Source: Pandoraea apista
Lineage (GTDB): Bacteria > Pseudomonadota > Gammaproteobacteria > Burkholderiales > Burkholderiaceae
Length of the DNA: 64,000 nucleotides
Assembly (NCBI RefSeq): GCF_001465595.2
Contig: NZ_CP013481.2
Location: 868,001-932,000 of the forward strand
Direction of reading: 5' to 3'
The translations under genes were made by a program, and so were the position numbers. The notes below the pieces were generated by a model. That model saw nothing but the letters and a program-made list of their open reading frames with translations. It ran no database searches and was not told the DNA's origin. Positions 17,106 to 26,480 of the stretch are shown in pieces; position 1 is the stretch's first letter; every line of letters starts with the position of its first letter.

Positions 17106-18632
17106 CTAGCGGCGCATCGGCGGTGCAGTGATTCCCGGCCGTACGCCTCGCGCGGGCAATCCGGTACCGGCCCCGGCAGGTGTCGCTTCGCGCGCCCCAG
17201 CCATTGCCGCAGAGGCGTCCGGATTTTCCGTGAGCAACGCGTTCAGCAGTTGCAAGTCCGTGTCGACGAGCGTGGCGGCGCTGGCCTTCAGTTGAAGGCT
17301 CGAGAGCAGCGTGCTGTAGCGCGCCTTGGCGAGATCGCGCCGCGTCGTGAAGAGCTTGTCTTCGGCATTGAGCACATCGGCGTTGATGCGAATGCCGACC
17401 TGATAACCGAGCTTGTTCGAGGCCACCGACGACTGCGCCGATTGCTCGGCCGCTTCAAGCGCCTTGACCTGAGCGAGGCCACTCGACACGCCGAGATAGG
17501 ATTGGCGTGCGTTGAAGACCGCCAGCCGCCGCGCGTCATCCAGATCGGTCATGGCCTTGTCTTCGAGGGCGAGCGTCTGGCGCAACTTGCTTTGCACCGC
17601 GCCGCCCGAGAAGATCGGAATGCTGACCTGTATGCCGATCTGTCCGGCCGAACTCGGTCCCGAGCCCTGACTCGATGGGCTCGACATTGACGACGAGAGC
17701 AGACTGTTGGCGTTGCCCACATTCGAGTGTGCCCCGGCGGCGACCAGATCGACCGACGGCATATAGCCCGACTTGGCCTTGGACGTTTCGCGGCGGGCGG
17801 TCTCAAGCGTAAGCGTTTGCAATTGCACGCCGTAGTTGGCTTGCTCCGCCTGCGCGACCCAGTCGGCCACGTTGTTGGGCTGGGGCGAGGGCAACGTTGC
17901 GCCCGCGCGCAGCGTGGCGAGCGAGCCGACCGGGTGCCCGACGATCCGCGCAAACGCGGCACGGCGCACGTCGAGCGTGTTCTGGGCGGCGATCTCCTGG
18001 GCGGTGGCCTGATCGAAGCTGGCTTGCGCTTCGTTGGCGTCGACGATGGTGGCGTTGCCGACTTCGAAGTTCCGCTTGGCAGAGGCGAGTTGCTCGGCGA
18101 TGGCTTGCTTGTGCGTACCGGCGAGTGCGAGATCGTCCTGCGCGGCGAGCACGTCGAAATAGGCGGTCGCCACGCGCAAAATCAGGTCCTGCTCCGCTTG
18201 CGCGAAAGACGCCTCAGCACTCGCGACCGCCAGCTTGCCCTGCTGATACGACTGCCAGCTATCCCAGTGGAAGATCGGCTGAGTGAGCGCGAGGCTGTAG
18301 CCGCTGCTGACGAATGTGTTCGAGACGTTGCCCGAGCCATAGTGCGTATTGACGGAGCCCCAGCGCGCAGTCACTTGCGGCAGGAGGGCGGCGCGCGCCT
18401 GCGGCAGCGCCTCGATGTTGGCGAGGTAGGCCGAGCGGGCACTGGCGATCAGTGCGTCGCGGCTCTGGGCTTCGCTGTAGAGCTGAAGCAGATCGGTAGC
18501 CCCGGCGGGCGAGGTGTGAACCATGAGGGCTGCCAGCGTCGTCGCCATGACGAGAGTGCTCGCAGAGACGGTGCGCCGCGCAGGCGCACGCTTGGCCGCG
18601 CGCTCACGCGCGGCAAGCCTCGGGGGGCGCAT
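17106..18632 (-). CDS. tolC: TolC family outer membrane efflux/secretion channel
   Basis: TolC proteins form the outer membrane and periplasmic tunnel of tripartite pumps and type I secretion. The 508-residue precursor has a long basic N-terminus and a hydrophobic signal segment ending near residue 45 (TSPAGA before TDLLQLY). The mature part begins with the family start LLQLYSEAQSRDALIASARS. The repeated helical hairpin domains are seen as two copies of the pattern ALTQPIFHWDSW and QVSIPIFSGGAVQSKL. The tail after residue 470 is proline-, glycine- and alanine-rich and may be disordered. It is transcribed after the rhodanese and pcm genes with a nine-base gap, a common Burkholderiales arrangement. 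Confidence 0.92.
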   Translation of the reverse strand: MRPPRLAARERAAKRAPARRTVSASTLVMATTLAALMVHTSPAGATDLLQLYSEAQSRDALIASARSAYLANIEALPQARAALLPQVTARWGSVNTHYGSGNVSNTFVSSGYSLALTQPIFHWDSWQSYQQGKLAVASAEASFAQAEQDLILRVATAYFDVLAAQDDLALAGTHKQAIAEQLASAKRNFEVGNATIVDANEAQASFDQATAQEIAAQNTLDVRRAAFARIVGHPVGSLATLRAGATLPSPQPNNVADWVAQAEQANYGVQLQTLTLETARRETSKAKSGYMPSVDLVAAGAHSNVGNANSLLSSSMSSPSSQGSGPSSAGQIGIQVSIPIFSGGAVQSKLRQTLALEDKAMTDLDDARRLAVFNARQSYLGVSSGLAQVKALEAAEQSAQSSVASNKLGYQVGIRINADVLNAEDKLFTTRRDLAKARYSTLLSSLQLKASAATLVDTDLQLLNALLTENPDASAAMAGAREATPAGAGTGLPARGVRPGITAPPMRR

Positions 18633-18641
18633 GGCCCTGGC

Positions 18642-18965
18642 TCAGTAAGTCGGCATCGACGGATCGACCTGGCGGGCCCAGGCATCGATTCCGCCGTCCA
18701 GATTGAACATCTGGGAGAAACCTTGTTGTTCCAGAAACATAGCGGCGCGCGCGCTACGCATGCCGTGATGGCAGATGCACACGATGGGCGCATCGGCGTC
18801 GAGTTCCGTCAGACGGGCGGGCACGTCGCCGAGCGGCACGTTCTTGCTCTGGGCGATGTGGCAGGTCTGCACTTCCCAGTCCTCGCGCACGTCGAGGAGC
18901 GTGGGTTGGCTGCGGTCCCCGTCCGCGAGCCACTGGGCCAATTGCGCCGGTGTAATGTTTTGCAT
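18642..18965 (-). CDS. Rhodanese-like single-domain sulfurtransferase
   Basis: This 107-residue protein, started at the ATG at 18965 (MQNITPAQLAQW), is one rhodanese domain. It has the entry motif LLDVREDWEVQ and the active-site loop CHHGMRS with the catalytic cysteine that carries persulfide. This compares with GlpE-type sulfurtransferases. It sits between pcm and tolC on the same strand. The physiological sulfur acceptor is unknown. Confidence 0.9.
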   Translation of the reverse strand: MQNITPAQLAQWLADGDRSQPTLLDVREDWEVQTCHIAQSKNVPLGDVPARLTELDADAPIVCICHHGMRSARAAMFLEQQGFSQMFNLDGGIDAWARQVDPSMPTY

Positions 18966-19113
18966 GATGTTCGTGTGTCGTATGGATGGCGTCCGGTCCT
19001 CGTGAAATCCCGCACGCATTTGCCCCCGACAACAGGGCGCGGGACCGGTCCGCTCGCGGCATTCCGGGGGCGCGCCATCCGTCGCCGGACAGCGCGTTAC
19101 CCGGGCGCCGGGC

Positions 19114-19782
19114 TCAGAACTTGAAGCTCGACGGTTGCGGCGCGACCAGATAGGCCACTTGCGTCTCGAACAGGTTTTCGCTGCGGTACTCGGTCTCGGA
19201 CAGGCGCGTGATGAGTTTCGCTTCCATGACCGGGCTGCCACCAATGAAGGCGGCCAGACGGCCACCGACCTTCAACTGGTCGAGGAACGCTTGCGGCAGT
19301 TCGGCCAGGGCGCCCGAGATGGCGATCACGTCGTACGGTGCAGCGGCGCTCCAGCCCTGCGCACCATCGGCGTTGACGACTTCCACGTTGGTCACGCCGT
19401 TGGCGCGCAGCGTCTGCTGGGCGGTCTGGGCGAGGTTGGCATCGAATTCGAGGGTCGTCACATGGTGAGCGTTGTAGGCGAGCAGGGCAGCCATGTAGCC
19501 CGAACCCGTGCCGATTTCGAGCACGTTTTCGTTCTTCTTCGGGGCGAGCGCTTGCAGAATGCGCGCTTCGACACGCGGGAACATCATGTGCTGGCTCTTG
19601 TCGGCGATGGCCGCGCCGGCCAGCGGCAGTTCAACGTCGGTGAAGGCGAGCGCGCGCTGGGCCGTCGGCACGAATTCCTCGCGCTTGACGAGCTTGAGCA
19701 GATTGAGCACCTCTTGATCGAGCACGTCCCAGGGACGGATTTGCTGCTCGATCATGTTAAAGCGGGCCTGTTCGTAATTCAT
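19114..19782 (-). CDS. pcm: Protein-L-isoaspartate O-methyltransferase family protein
   Basis: The 222-residue protein (ATG at 19782, MNYEQARFNM) has the SAM-binding motif I VLEIGTGSGYMAALLA and the family segment MIEQQIRPWDVLD. PCMT repairs isoaspartyl residues in damaged proteins. Members encoded beside tolC and a rhodanese often lack parts of the substrate-binding region and may methylate something else, so the precise substrate is open. A 13-codon upstream extension is possible in frame but is not conserved-looking. Confidence 0.85.
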   Translation of the reverse strand: MNYEQARFNMIEQQIRPWDVLDQEVLNLLKLVKREEFVPTAQRALAFTDVELPLAGAAIADKSQHMMFPRVEARILQALAPKKNENVLEIGTGSGYMAALLAYNAHHVTTLEFDANLAQTAQQTLRANGVTNVEVVNADGAQGWSAAAPYDVIAISGALAELPQAFLDQLKVGGRLAAFIGGSPVMEAKLITRLSETEYRSENLFETQVAYLVAPQPSSFKF

Positions 19783-19942
19783 CTCGGTTACCGTGGGTAG
19801 TAGGCAAACACAACCCGGCATTTTACCAGTTCCGGGCGGCAGTCATTATGACGCGTGAACTTTTGCCGCATCGGCGGCGCAAGGACCGCGTGTACAGCGG
19901 CGATCCGGCAGCGAGCGGGGGCAAACGCTGGCTATCCGGCGA

Positions 19943-20611
19943 CTATGCGGCGGCCCTCGGCGTGGCTGGCTGCGCGACCCGGAGCAGGTACGCGCCGCAC
20001 ATTGTCGCCATCTGATCGGCGATCTGCCCCGCCAGCGTTTCGTAGCAGGCGCCGGCGGGCGCACGGTTCTCCAGAATTGCCTTGATGGGGCCGGTCATCG
20101 AGTTCAGGAACACGAAGGCGACGGTTTCGGGATCGTCGAAACACGCGTCGTGCGCGGTTTTCAGCATGCCGACGACGGCCGCGTGCATGCGCGTAGCCGC
20201 CCCGGCAAACACCTCCCGCCCGTCCAGATCCTCGGAGAGCCGATACAGTGCCTGCGCTTCCTCGATGTCCGTCATCTTGGCGCCGACGTACGCCTTGGCG
20301 AGCGAGCGCGCCATCACTTCCAGCGGCTGCCCGTGGGCGGCCGCACACGTGGCCTCTACTGTCTCGACGATCCGGTCGATATGCCGCCCAAGCACGGCGT
20401 AGAGCAAGACCTGCTTGTTCTGAAAGTACTGGTACAGCGTGCCTACCGATACGCCGGCGCGCTCGGCCACACGAGTCGTGGTCAGTTGGCGTCCGCCGTC
20501 GAGCAGCAAAACCTGAAGCGCGGCTTCGAAAATGGCGTCGATGGTGACCCGCGAACGCGCCTGCTGCGGCGATTTACGGGGCGTTGCGGGGGCCTTGCTG
20601 TCCGGTTTCAT
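19943..20611 (-). CDS. TetR/AcrR family transcriptional regulator
   Basis: The 222-residue protein has an N-terminal DNA-binding domain with the TetR pattern IFEAALQVLLLDGGRQLTTTRVAERAGVSVGTLYQYFQNKQVLL (helix-turn-helix near residues 45-65), followed by an all-helical ligand domain. It is divergent from the SDR oxidoreductase at 20710 across a 98-base shared promoter region, so it probably represses that gene and itself. The effector is unknown. Confidence 0.9.
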   Translation of the reverse strand: MKPDSKAPATPRKSPQQARSRVTIDAIFEAALQVLLLDGGRQLTTTRVAERAGVSVGTLYQYFQNKQVLLYAVLGRHIDRIVETVEATCAAAHGQPLEVMARSLAKAYVGAKMTDIEEAQALYRLSEDLDGREVFAGAATRMHAAVVGMLKTAHDACFDDPETVAFVFLNSMTGPIKAILENRAPAGACYETLAGQIADQMATMCGAYLLRVAQPATPRAAA

Positions 20612-20709
20612 ATGCGAATGGAAAAGCTGAAGGATTCTTCATAAACTCGATGCTAACAAATTTGCGTGCAGTCTGGCGCAGCACAACAAGGATTTCGACG
20701 GGAGCAGTG

Positions 20710-21492
20710 ATGAAACGGGACGCAATCGAGAACGCGGTACGCGAGGACGCCGAACGTCATCTGGGCAGCGTGGCGCTGGTGACGGGCGCCACGCGGGGTA
20801 TTGGACAAGAAGTCGCGCGAGCGCTGGCCGAGGCCGGCATGACAGTGCTGGTGGGCGCACGAGAGGAAGCGAAGGGCGAGGAAGTCGTCGAACCGCTGCG
20901 CAAGGCGGGTTTTCAGGCGGAGACGCTGGTGATCGACCTGTTGCGCCCGGAGACGCTTCACGCGGCGGCCTATCGCATCGGCCGTTATCACGGTCGGCTC
21001 GACGTGCTGGTGAACAACGCGGGCGTGACCGATCCGCGCGACGATACCCCCGAGAAGGCGTCCATCGAAGCTGTCGAGCGGGTTTTCGCCACGAACTTCT
21101 TCGGTACGTTGCGCGTGACGCAGGCCATGTTGCCGTGGCTGGCGCGCTCGGAGCGTGCACGCATTGTCAACGTGTCGAGCGGCCTCGGCTCGCTCGCGCG
21201 CAACAACGATCCGACGTGGGAGCATTCGGCGTTCCGGCAGATCGGCTTCAATGCGTCGAAGGCGGCGCTGAATATGCTGACGGTGCAACTGTCGCAGACG
21301 TTGCGCGAGACGTCGATCACGGTGAACTCGGTCGATCCGGGGGCGCCTGCCGATCTTGCGATCGATGCAAGCGGCAAGCGCGCGCGACAGGGGGTGGCCG
21401 AAGGGGCTCGCAGTGTGCTGATGCTGGCGCTCGGCGAGCGCGGGCCGGTCACAGGCGGGTTCTTTGACGTGGAGGGCAGTTTGCCCTGGTAA
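20710..21492 (+). CDS. Short-chain dehydrogenase/reductase with catalytic Tyr replaced by Phe
   Basis: The 260-residue protein, started at the ATG at 20710 (MKRDAIENAV), is a classical SDR fold: cofactor motif TGATRGIGQEVA near residue 27, NNAGVTD near 103, and the catalytic serine in IVNVSSGLGS near 152. At the place of the YxxxK motif the sequence reads FNASK, so the lysine is kept but the tyrosine is phenylalanine. Substrate cannot be inferred. It is divergent from a TetR regulator and probably controlled by it. Confidence 0.88.
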   Translation: MKRDAIENAVREDAERHLGSVALVTGATRGIGQEVARALAEAGMTVLVGAREEAKGEEVVEPLRKAGFQAETLVIDLLRPETLHAAAYRIGRYHGRLDVLVNNAGVTDPRDDTPEKASIEAVERVFATNFFGTLRVTQAMLPWLARSERARIVNVSSGLGSLARNNDPTWEHSAFRQIGFNASKAALNMLTVQLSQTLRETSITVNSVDPGAPADLAIDASGKRARQGVAEGARSVLMLALGERGPVTGGFFDVEGSLPW

Positions 21493-21598
21493 GCCCGAAG
21501 CGGGCCGCGCGCGGCGTCACTCACGGTAAAATGCGCGGCCCGATACTGCGTTGCCCCAGCGCATGGCGCTGCACTGCCTGAATTCTCCCGATCCATTC

Positions 21599-21862
21599 AT
21601 GAACTGCCGACCCCACTGCGCGGCGTGTTGCATCGCGCCTTCCATCTCGACACCGATTCCCGGCATGCCGAATGGCAAGCCGGCGAACACCCGTTGCGTG
21701 CAATTGGACGTCGACGACCGCTGCCGCATTTTCGGCAGTCCGCAGCGTCCGGCCGTCTGCGGTTCGTTGCAACCGTCGGCCGAAATGTGCGGCGGCGACC
21801 GCTCGCAGGCGATCGCATGGCTGTCGCAACTGGAAGCGATGACGGCGCCCGTGGCGGCGTAA
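21599..21862 (+). CDS. YkgJ family cysteine cluster protein
   Basis: This small protein (87 residues from the ATG at 21599) has the UPF0153/YkgJ pattern: [11 protein letters not shown] at the start, [16 protein letters not shown], then [15 protein letters not shown] and MCGG. The eight or so conserved cysteines are predicted to bind a metal, possibly zinc or an Fe-S cluster. An in-frame ATG at 21551 would add 16 residues, but family members usually begin at the cysteine block. Function is not established. Confidence 0.82.
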   Translation: MNCRPHCAACCIAPSISTPIPGMPNGKPANTRCVQLDVDDRCRIFGSPQRPAVCGSLQPSAEMCGGDRSQAIAWLSQLEAMTAPVAA

Positions 21863-22084
21863 GTGGCGCGGATCGCGGCAGATCGGCGCGGATCGGGGAG
21901 AGGGGAGAGGGGACGTGAACCGAGGGCGCCCCGAGGCGTGGAAGCGTGTCATCGGCGAGTGCTATAGTCGCGCGTGTCGGGCGCCGGACGCCCTGTAGCG
22001 GAACGTGACATGCCGGATAGCATTTCTCCAGATCAGTCGATTCGTCAGCAGTGCGAGACGCCGGTTGCCCGACCGGGCGGGCAC

Positions 22085-22639
22085 ATGTCACGCCGTCGCT
22101 GGCTGACGTTAAGCGGTGCCGCAGCGATGGCCGCCGGGCTGGCCGCCTGTGCGGGATTGCCGTTCGGCAACGAATACACCTTTTCCGAAAGTCAGTTGCA
22201 ACGTGCGCTGGAGCGCAAGTTTCCGTTCGACCGTCGTGTGCTGGCGGTGCTCGACGTGAACCTCTCGCATCCGCGCCTGACCTTGCTGCCGGATCGCAAT
22301 CGTCTGGCAGTCGCCGTCGATGCCACGGTGACGCATCCGCTGGGCGGCGCGCCGCTCACGGGCACGCTCGCCATCGACAGTGCGCTTGCCTACGATCCCG
22401 CTACCCTGTCGGTCGTGCTGCGCGATCCGGAGGTCGAGACCTTCACCGTCGACGGCCTGCCCGAACGCTGGTCGCGCCAATTGAACGCCGCAGGCGCCCT
22501 GATAGCAACGCAGTTGCTGCAAGGCGCGCCCATCTACACGTTCAAGCCCGAGCAACTCAACATTGGCGGCGTGGCGCGTCAGCCCGGCGCGATCACGGTG
22601 CTCTCGCATGGTGTGAACGTCAAATTCGATTCGCGCTGA
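22085..22639 (+). CDS. DUF1439 lipoprotein with twin-arginine-like signal
   Basis: From the ATG at 22085 the product is 184 residues. It begins SRRRWLTLSGAAAMAAGLAA followed directly by Cys, a lipobox (LAAC) preceded by a twin-arginine pattern, so export by Tat and lipidation are plausible. The rest, with FSESQLQRALERKFPF and VLDVNLSHPRLTLL, matches the DUF1439 (YceB-like) periplasmic fold. In-frame starts at 21974 (GTG) and 22010 (ATG) would give a longer cytoplasmic leader. It precedes uppP by about 85 bases. The function of the family is not known to me. Confidence 0.8.
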   Translation: MSRRRWLTLSGAAAMAAGLAACAGLPFGNEYTFSESQLQRALERKFPFDRRVLAVLDVNLSHPRLTLLPDRNRLAVAVDATVTHPLGGAPLTGTLAIDSALAYDPATLSVVLRDPEVETFTVDGLPERWSRQLNAAGALIATQLLQGAPIYTFKPEQLNIGGVARQPGAITVLSHGVNVKFDSR

Positions 22640-22723
22640 CGCGGGCCGCCGGGCGAATCGGCCAAACGCGTCGTCGGGACCGCCTCCCAATCCGTAATTC
22701 ACGACTTCTCAGGAACTCATTGC

Positions 22724-23566
22724 ATGGACCTGTTGCTGGCGTTCAAAGCCGTCATTCTCGGTGTTGTCGAAGGTCTGACCGAATTTCTACCGATCTCGTC
22801 GACCGGTCACCTGATTCTGGCGGGCAGTCTGCTCGACTTCAACGACGACAAGGGCAAGGTTTTCGAGATCGTGATTCAGTTCGGTGCGATTCTCGCCGTG
22901 TGCTGGGAGTTTCGCGTCAAGATCGCGCAGGTGGTGGCGGGACTCGGCAGCGATGCCAAAGCGCGTCGCTTCGCGGTGAACGTGATCGTTGCGTGTCTGC
23001 CGGCCATCGTGCTCGGTCTGCTGTTCGGCAAGCACATCAAGGCGGTATTGTTCAACCCGACGGTGGTGGCCACGGCGTTCATCATCGGTGGTGTGATCAT
23101 CTTGCTGGTGGAGCGGCACAACCGTCGCAATGCAGAGGCTGGCAAGCTGCCGCGTGTGAACGCTATCGACGATCTCTCGGTTGCCGACGCCCTGAAGGTA
23201 GGCGTTGCGCAATGTCTCGCACTCGTGCCCGGCACATCGCGCTCGGGGGCGACGATCATTGGCGGCATGATGCTCGGACTCGAACGCAAGGTGGCCACCG
23301 AATTTTCGTTTTTCCTCGCGATCCCGATTCTGTTCGGTGCCACCATTTACGAACTGTACAAGGCGCGCTCGACATTGTCGGTCGACGATTTCAGCCTGTT
23401 CGGCATCGGTTTCGTTGCCGCGTTCATCAGCGCCTTCGTTTGCGTGCGCTGGCTATTGCGCTACATCGCGTCGCACGACTTCACGGCGTTCGCGTGGTAT
23501 CGCATCGTGTTCGGGCTGGTGGTGCTGGCCACTGGCTATAGCGGGCTGGTTGTCTGGGCCGATTGA
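22724..23566 (+). CDS. uppP: Undecaprenyl-diphosphatase (bacitracin resistance protein)
   Basis: UppP/BacA recycles undecaprenyl pyrophosphate to the monophosphate carrier used for peptidoglycan, LPS and capsule. The 280-residue membrane protein has both family signatures: [20 protein letters not shown] (near residue 12) with the catalytic Glu-rich motif, and [14 protein letters not shown] (near 170) with the catalytic Ser and Arg. Length and start match the family. A terminator follows at 23629. Confidence 0.96.
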   Translation: MDLLLAFKAVILGVVEGLTEFLPISSTGHLILAGSLLDFNDDKGKVFEIVIQFGAILAVCWEFRVKIAQVVAGLGSDAKARRFAVNVIVACLPAIVLGLLFGKHIKAVLFNPTVVATAFIIGGVIILLVERHNRRNAEAGKLPRVNAIDDLSVADALKVGVAQCLALVPGTSRSGATIIGGMMLGLERKVATEFSFFLAIPILFGATIYELYKARSTLSVDDFSLFGIGFVAAFISAFVCVRWLLRYIASHDFTAFAWYRIVFGLVVLATGYSGLVVWAD

Positions 23567-23628
23567 GCCGACTGAGCCGGCTGACGGCGCTGGCCGACCG
23601 GCTGGGCGCGCGATCGGGAAAGTAAAAT

Positions 23629-23662
23629 AAAAAAGGGGCACCGCACGGTGCCCCTTTTTTTC
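23629..23662. terminator. Bidirectional terminator between uppP and trmB
   Basis: GGGGCACCG (23635-23643) pairs with CGGTGCCCC (23646-23654), flanked by six A on the left and seven T on the right. It separates convergent genes and can act on both strands. Confidence 0.93.
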
Positions 23663-23679
23663 AGGCTCGATGAGAGGTC

Positions 23680-24480
23680 TCAGGCGCGCTTGCGGAACAC
23701 GAGATCCCACACGCCGTGACCGAGGCGCAGGCCGCGATTCTCGAACTTCGTTACCGGACGATAGTCCGGCCGCGGCGCGTAATCGGCCGCCGTGTTCTCC
23801 AGCGTGGCTTCGCTGCCGAGCACGTCGAGCATTTGCTCGGCATATTCCTGCCAGTCCGTCGCGCAGTGCAGATAACCGCCCGGCTTCAGACGTGAGGCGA
23901 GCAACGCTACGAACGGCGGTTGCAGCAGGCGGCGCTTGTGATGGCGCTTCTTGTGCCAGGGGTCGGGAAAGAAGACGTGCACACCGTCGAGCGAGCCTTC
24001 CGGCAGCATGTGCTCAACGACTTCCACGGCGTCGTGTTGAATGATGCGCACGTTCGACAGCGGCGTCTCGCCGATGAGTTTGAGCAAGGCGCCTACGCCC
24101 GGCTCATGCACTTCAACGCCGAGAAAATCGTCCGCTGGGCGTACCTTCGCGATGTGTGCGGTGCCATCGCCCATGCCGAAGCCGATTTCGAGAATGCGCG
24201 GTGCACCCGTGCGCGCGAAGGCGGCGGGCCAGTCGAGCGTTTCGGGCGCATATGGCAGCACGAACTTCGGGCCGAGCATATCGAACGCGCGCTTCTGCGC
24301 TTCCGAGCTGCGTCCGGCGCGGCGCACGAAGCTGCGAATGCGGCGCGGGTGCGCTACGCCGTCCGGTCCGACAAACGTTTCGTCGTCGCCCGGGGCATGA
24401 GATTGGGGCGCGCCGAGGTCGGCGTCGTCGTCGTGGGCCGGTTGCGCGTCGTCAGCCGGCGGTTGTCCGTGGTTCGTCAT
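23680..24480 (-). CDS. trmB: tRNA (guanine-N7)-methyltransferase
   Basis: TrmB makes m7G46 in tRNA variable loops using SAM. The protein, 266 residues from the ATG at 24480, has the SAM motif [16 protein letters not shown] near residue 98 and the family block [19 protein letters not shown] near 178. The first 45 or so residues are acidic and low-complexity (many Asp, Ala and His), a common variable extension in Burkholderiaceae TrmB. Confidence 0.95.
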   Translation of the reverse strand: MTNHGQPPADDAQPAHDDDADLGAPQSHAPGDDETFVGPDGVAHPRRIRSFVRRAGRSSEAQKRAFDMLGPKFVLPYAPETLDWPAAFARTGAPRILEIGFGMGDGTAHIAKVRPADDFLGVEVHEPGVGALLKLIGETPLSNVRIIQHDAVEVVEHMLPEGSLDGVHVFFPDPWHKKRHHKRRLLQPPFVALLASRLKPGGYLHCATDWQEYAEQMLDVLGSEATLENTAADYAPRPDYRPVTKFENRGLRLGHGVWDLVFRKRA

Positions 24481-24486
24481 GGAAGC

Positions 24487-24511
24487 AAAAAGCCGTCTGG
24501 GACGACGGCTT
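24487..24511 (-). terminator. Rho-independent terminator for minus-strand transcripts entering from hxlR
   Basis: On the minus strand AGCCGTC pairs with GACGGCT (24491-24497 with 24504-24510) and is followed by five T. It lies between the stop of the HxlR gene (24666) and the start of trmB, so it likely ends the hxlR transcript. Confidence 0.75.
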
Positions 24512-24665
24512 GTCGAGAAGTGCTGCGGCGGGCGGCACATTCGGCATTACTGCCCGAGTCGGCGCCCAACACGATGATTTTTCAAAGGATTTTCCCGGGC
24601 CGAGGCATCGGGAACGGGCTCGATTATCCACCGGAACCCCCTTCACTGGCAAGTTGACGCCCCGC

Positions 24666-25124
24666 TCATGCCGGCCGCACGACCTGCGTGTCCTCCGGCG
24701 CCACGGGCTTGCCGTCGCGGGTCGTGGGCCGCAAATCGGCCAGCGGCTCGCCAGTTCGCGTGTCGATCAACGTCGAATGAAGCTCGCGCCGCCCGAACCG
24801 GTGCTTCTCTCCCCATTGCCGTAACGCCACGATCAGCGTGAAGAGTTCGCGGCCCTGAGGCGTCAGCACGTACTCCTGATACGACGTGCCGTCCGAGGCG
24901 GGTTGCACAGAGAGAATGCCTGCGTCGACCAGCGCCCGCAGACGCGTCGTCAGCATGCTGCGCGCTACGCCGAGACTGCGCAGGAAGTCGCTGAAACGGC
25001 GCACGCCGTCGAAGGCGTCGCGCACGATGAGCAGGCTCCAGCGATCGCCGATGATGTCGACCGTGCGTGCGACGGGGCAGGTATCGAGCGCCGGGGAGGG
25101 CCCTTCAGGTGGCGTTGGTGTCAT
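24666..25124 (-). CDS. HxlR family transcriptional regulator
   Basis: The 152-residue protein has the single HxlR-type winged helix: CPVARTVDIIGDRWSLLIVRDAF, then RRFSDFLRSLGVARSMLTTRLRALVDAGIL. The leading cysteine (near residue 16) is often the redox- or electrophile-sensing residue in this family. The gene is divergent from an MFS transporter, with two overlapping inverted repeats between them (25164-25211), so it probably represses the transporter and itself. Confidence 0.92.
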   Translation of the reverse strand: MTPTPPEGPSPALDTCPVARTVDIIGDRWSLLIVRDAFDGVRRFSDFLRSLGVARSMLTTRLRALVDAGILSVQPASDGTSYQEYVLTPQGRELFTLIVALRQWGEKHRFGRRELHSTLIDTRTGEPLADLRPTTRDGKPVAPEDTQVVRPA

Positions 25125-25163
25125 GACGAGCTCGTTTTGCCAAAGCGAAAATTAAGTTTCATT

Positions 25164-25211
25164 TTAAGACTGGTTTAGCTATGATCCAACAAGTCTTAAT
25201 TTGAAACCAGT
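25164..25211. promoter_or_regulatory. Interleaved inverted repeats between hxlR and the MFS gene (operator)
   Basis: TTAAGACT (25164-25171) is matched by AGTCTTAA (25192-25199), and ACTGGTTT (25169-25176) by AAACCAGT (25204-25211). The two pairs overlap on the left side. This AT-rich segment lies immediately upstream of the transporter start, a normal place for an HxlR dimer to bind. Confidence 0.7.
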
Positions 25212-25223
25212 ATGGGGGGCTTC

Positions 25224-26477
25224 ATGTCAACGTGTCCATCGGCAGATATCTCGGGGGCGGCCGCGTCATCGAATGTGTCCGACGGCCTGTACCGAATGCC
25301 GCGCGCGCTCGTCGCGATCTTCGCGTGCGCGGCAGGGCTGAGCGTCGCCAACGTCTACTACGCGCAACCTTTGCTCGATGCGCTGGCCGACGATTTCGGC
25401 ATCTCGCGCGGTGCGGCGGGCGGCGTGGTCACGGCAACGCAGGCGGGTTGTGCGCTCGCGCTGCTGTTCCTCGTGCCGTTGGGCGACCAGTGGGAGCGCC
25501 GGCGCCTCATGCTCGTGCAACTCGCGCTGCTGACGCTGAGCCTGCTGGCCGTGTCGGCGGCCTCATCTGCCACGGCGTTGCTGCTGGGCATGCTGCTGGT
25601 CGGCATGCTGGGTACGGCAATGACACAGGGCCTGATCGCATACGCGTCGAGTGCCGCGGGTGTGCATGAGCGCGGACGCGTCGTGGGGGCAACGCAAGGC
25701 GGCGTGGTCGTCGGTCTGCTGTTGGCGCGAGTCATGGCGGGCGGGATTGCGGACATCGCCGGATGGCGTGGCGTGTATCTGGCGTCGGCAGGGGGCATGT
25801 TGGTGCTCGGCGCGGTGCTGTGGCGTGCATTGCCGCGTCAGACGGTCACGGGCACGCGACAGCGCTATGCCGTGTTGCTGACATCGATGTTCCGTCTCTT
25901 GTGCGAAGAGCGCACATTGCAGATTCGCGGCACGATCGCGTTACTGATGTTCATGGCGTTCAGCATTTTCTGGAGCGCGTTGGTATTGCCGCTCTCCGCC
26001 GCGCCGTTTCATTTCTCGCATACGCGCATTGGGGCGTTCGGGCTCGTGGGCGCAGCAGGGGCGCTGGCGGCGGCGCGAGCGGGGTATTGGGCAGACCGTG
26101 GATGGGCGCAACGCACGACTGGCATCGCACTCGTATTGCTGATGTTCTCGTGGCTGCTGCTGGCCGGATTGCATGTGTCGCTGGGCTGGCTCGTCGCCGG
26201 TGTGTTGTTGCTCGACCTTGCAGGGCAAGCGATTCACGTCACGAATCAGAGTCTGATCTTTGCCGCGCGCGACGATGCGCCGAGTCGTCTCGTGGGCGCC
26301 TACATGCTGTTCTATGCCACGGGCAGCGGCTTGGGGGCGGTCGCGGCGACAGCGACCTACGCGGCTTTCGGCTGGACTGGCGTGTGCGTGCTTGGTGCGG
26401 GGGTGAGCCTGGCTGCGCTGGTATTCTGGGCGACGACCTTACGCTGCATGCCCACGGTCGCCGCAAGCCGGCGGTAG
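25224..26477 (+). CDS. MFS transporter (DHA1-like, 12 membrane segments)
   Basis: From the ATG at 25224 the protein is about 417 residues. I prefer this start because GGGGGG lies just upstream, while the in-frame ATG at 25212 has no such site. Family signs are ANVYYAQPLLDALADDFGIS at the first membrane segment and the LPLGDQWERRRLML-type loop 2-3 motif (PLGDQWERR). It is likely an exporter for small organics or drugs. The gene is divergent from the HxlR regulator and probably induced by that regulator's ligand. Confidence 0.88.
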   Translation: MSTCPSADISGAAASSNVSDGLYRMPRALVAIFACAAGLSVANVYYAQPLLDALADDFGISRGAAGGVVTATQAGCALALLFLVPLGDQWERRRLMLVQLALLTLSLLAVSAASSATALLLGMLLVGMLGTAMTQGLIAYASSAAGVHERGRVVGATQGGVVVGLLLARVMAGGIADIAGWRGVYLASAGGMLVLGAVLWRALPRQTVTGTRQRYAVLLTSMFRLLCEERTLQIRGTIALLMFMAFSIFWSALVLPLSAAPFHFSHTRIGAFGLVGAAGALAAARAGYWADRGWAQRTTGIALVLLMFSWLLLAGLHVSLGWLVAGVLLLDLAGQAIHVTNQSLIFAARDDAPSRLVGAYMLFYATGSGLGAVAATATYAAFGWTGVCVLGAGVSLAALVFWATTLRCMPTVAASRR

Positions 26478-26480
26478 GCG

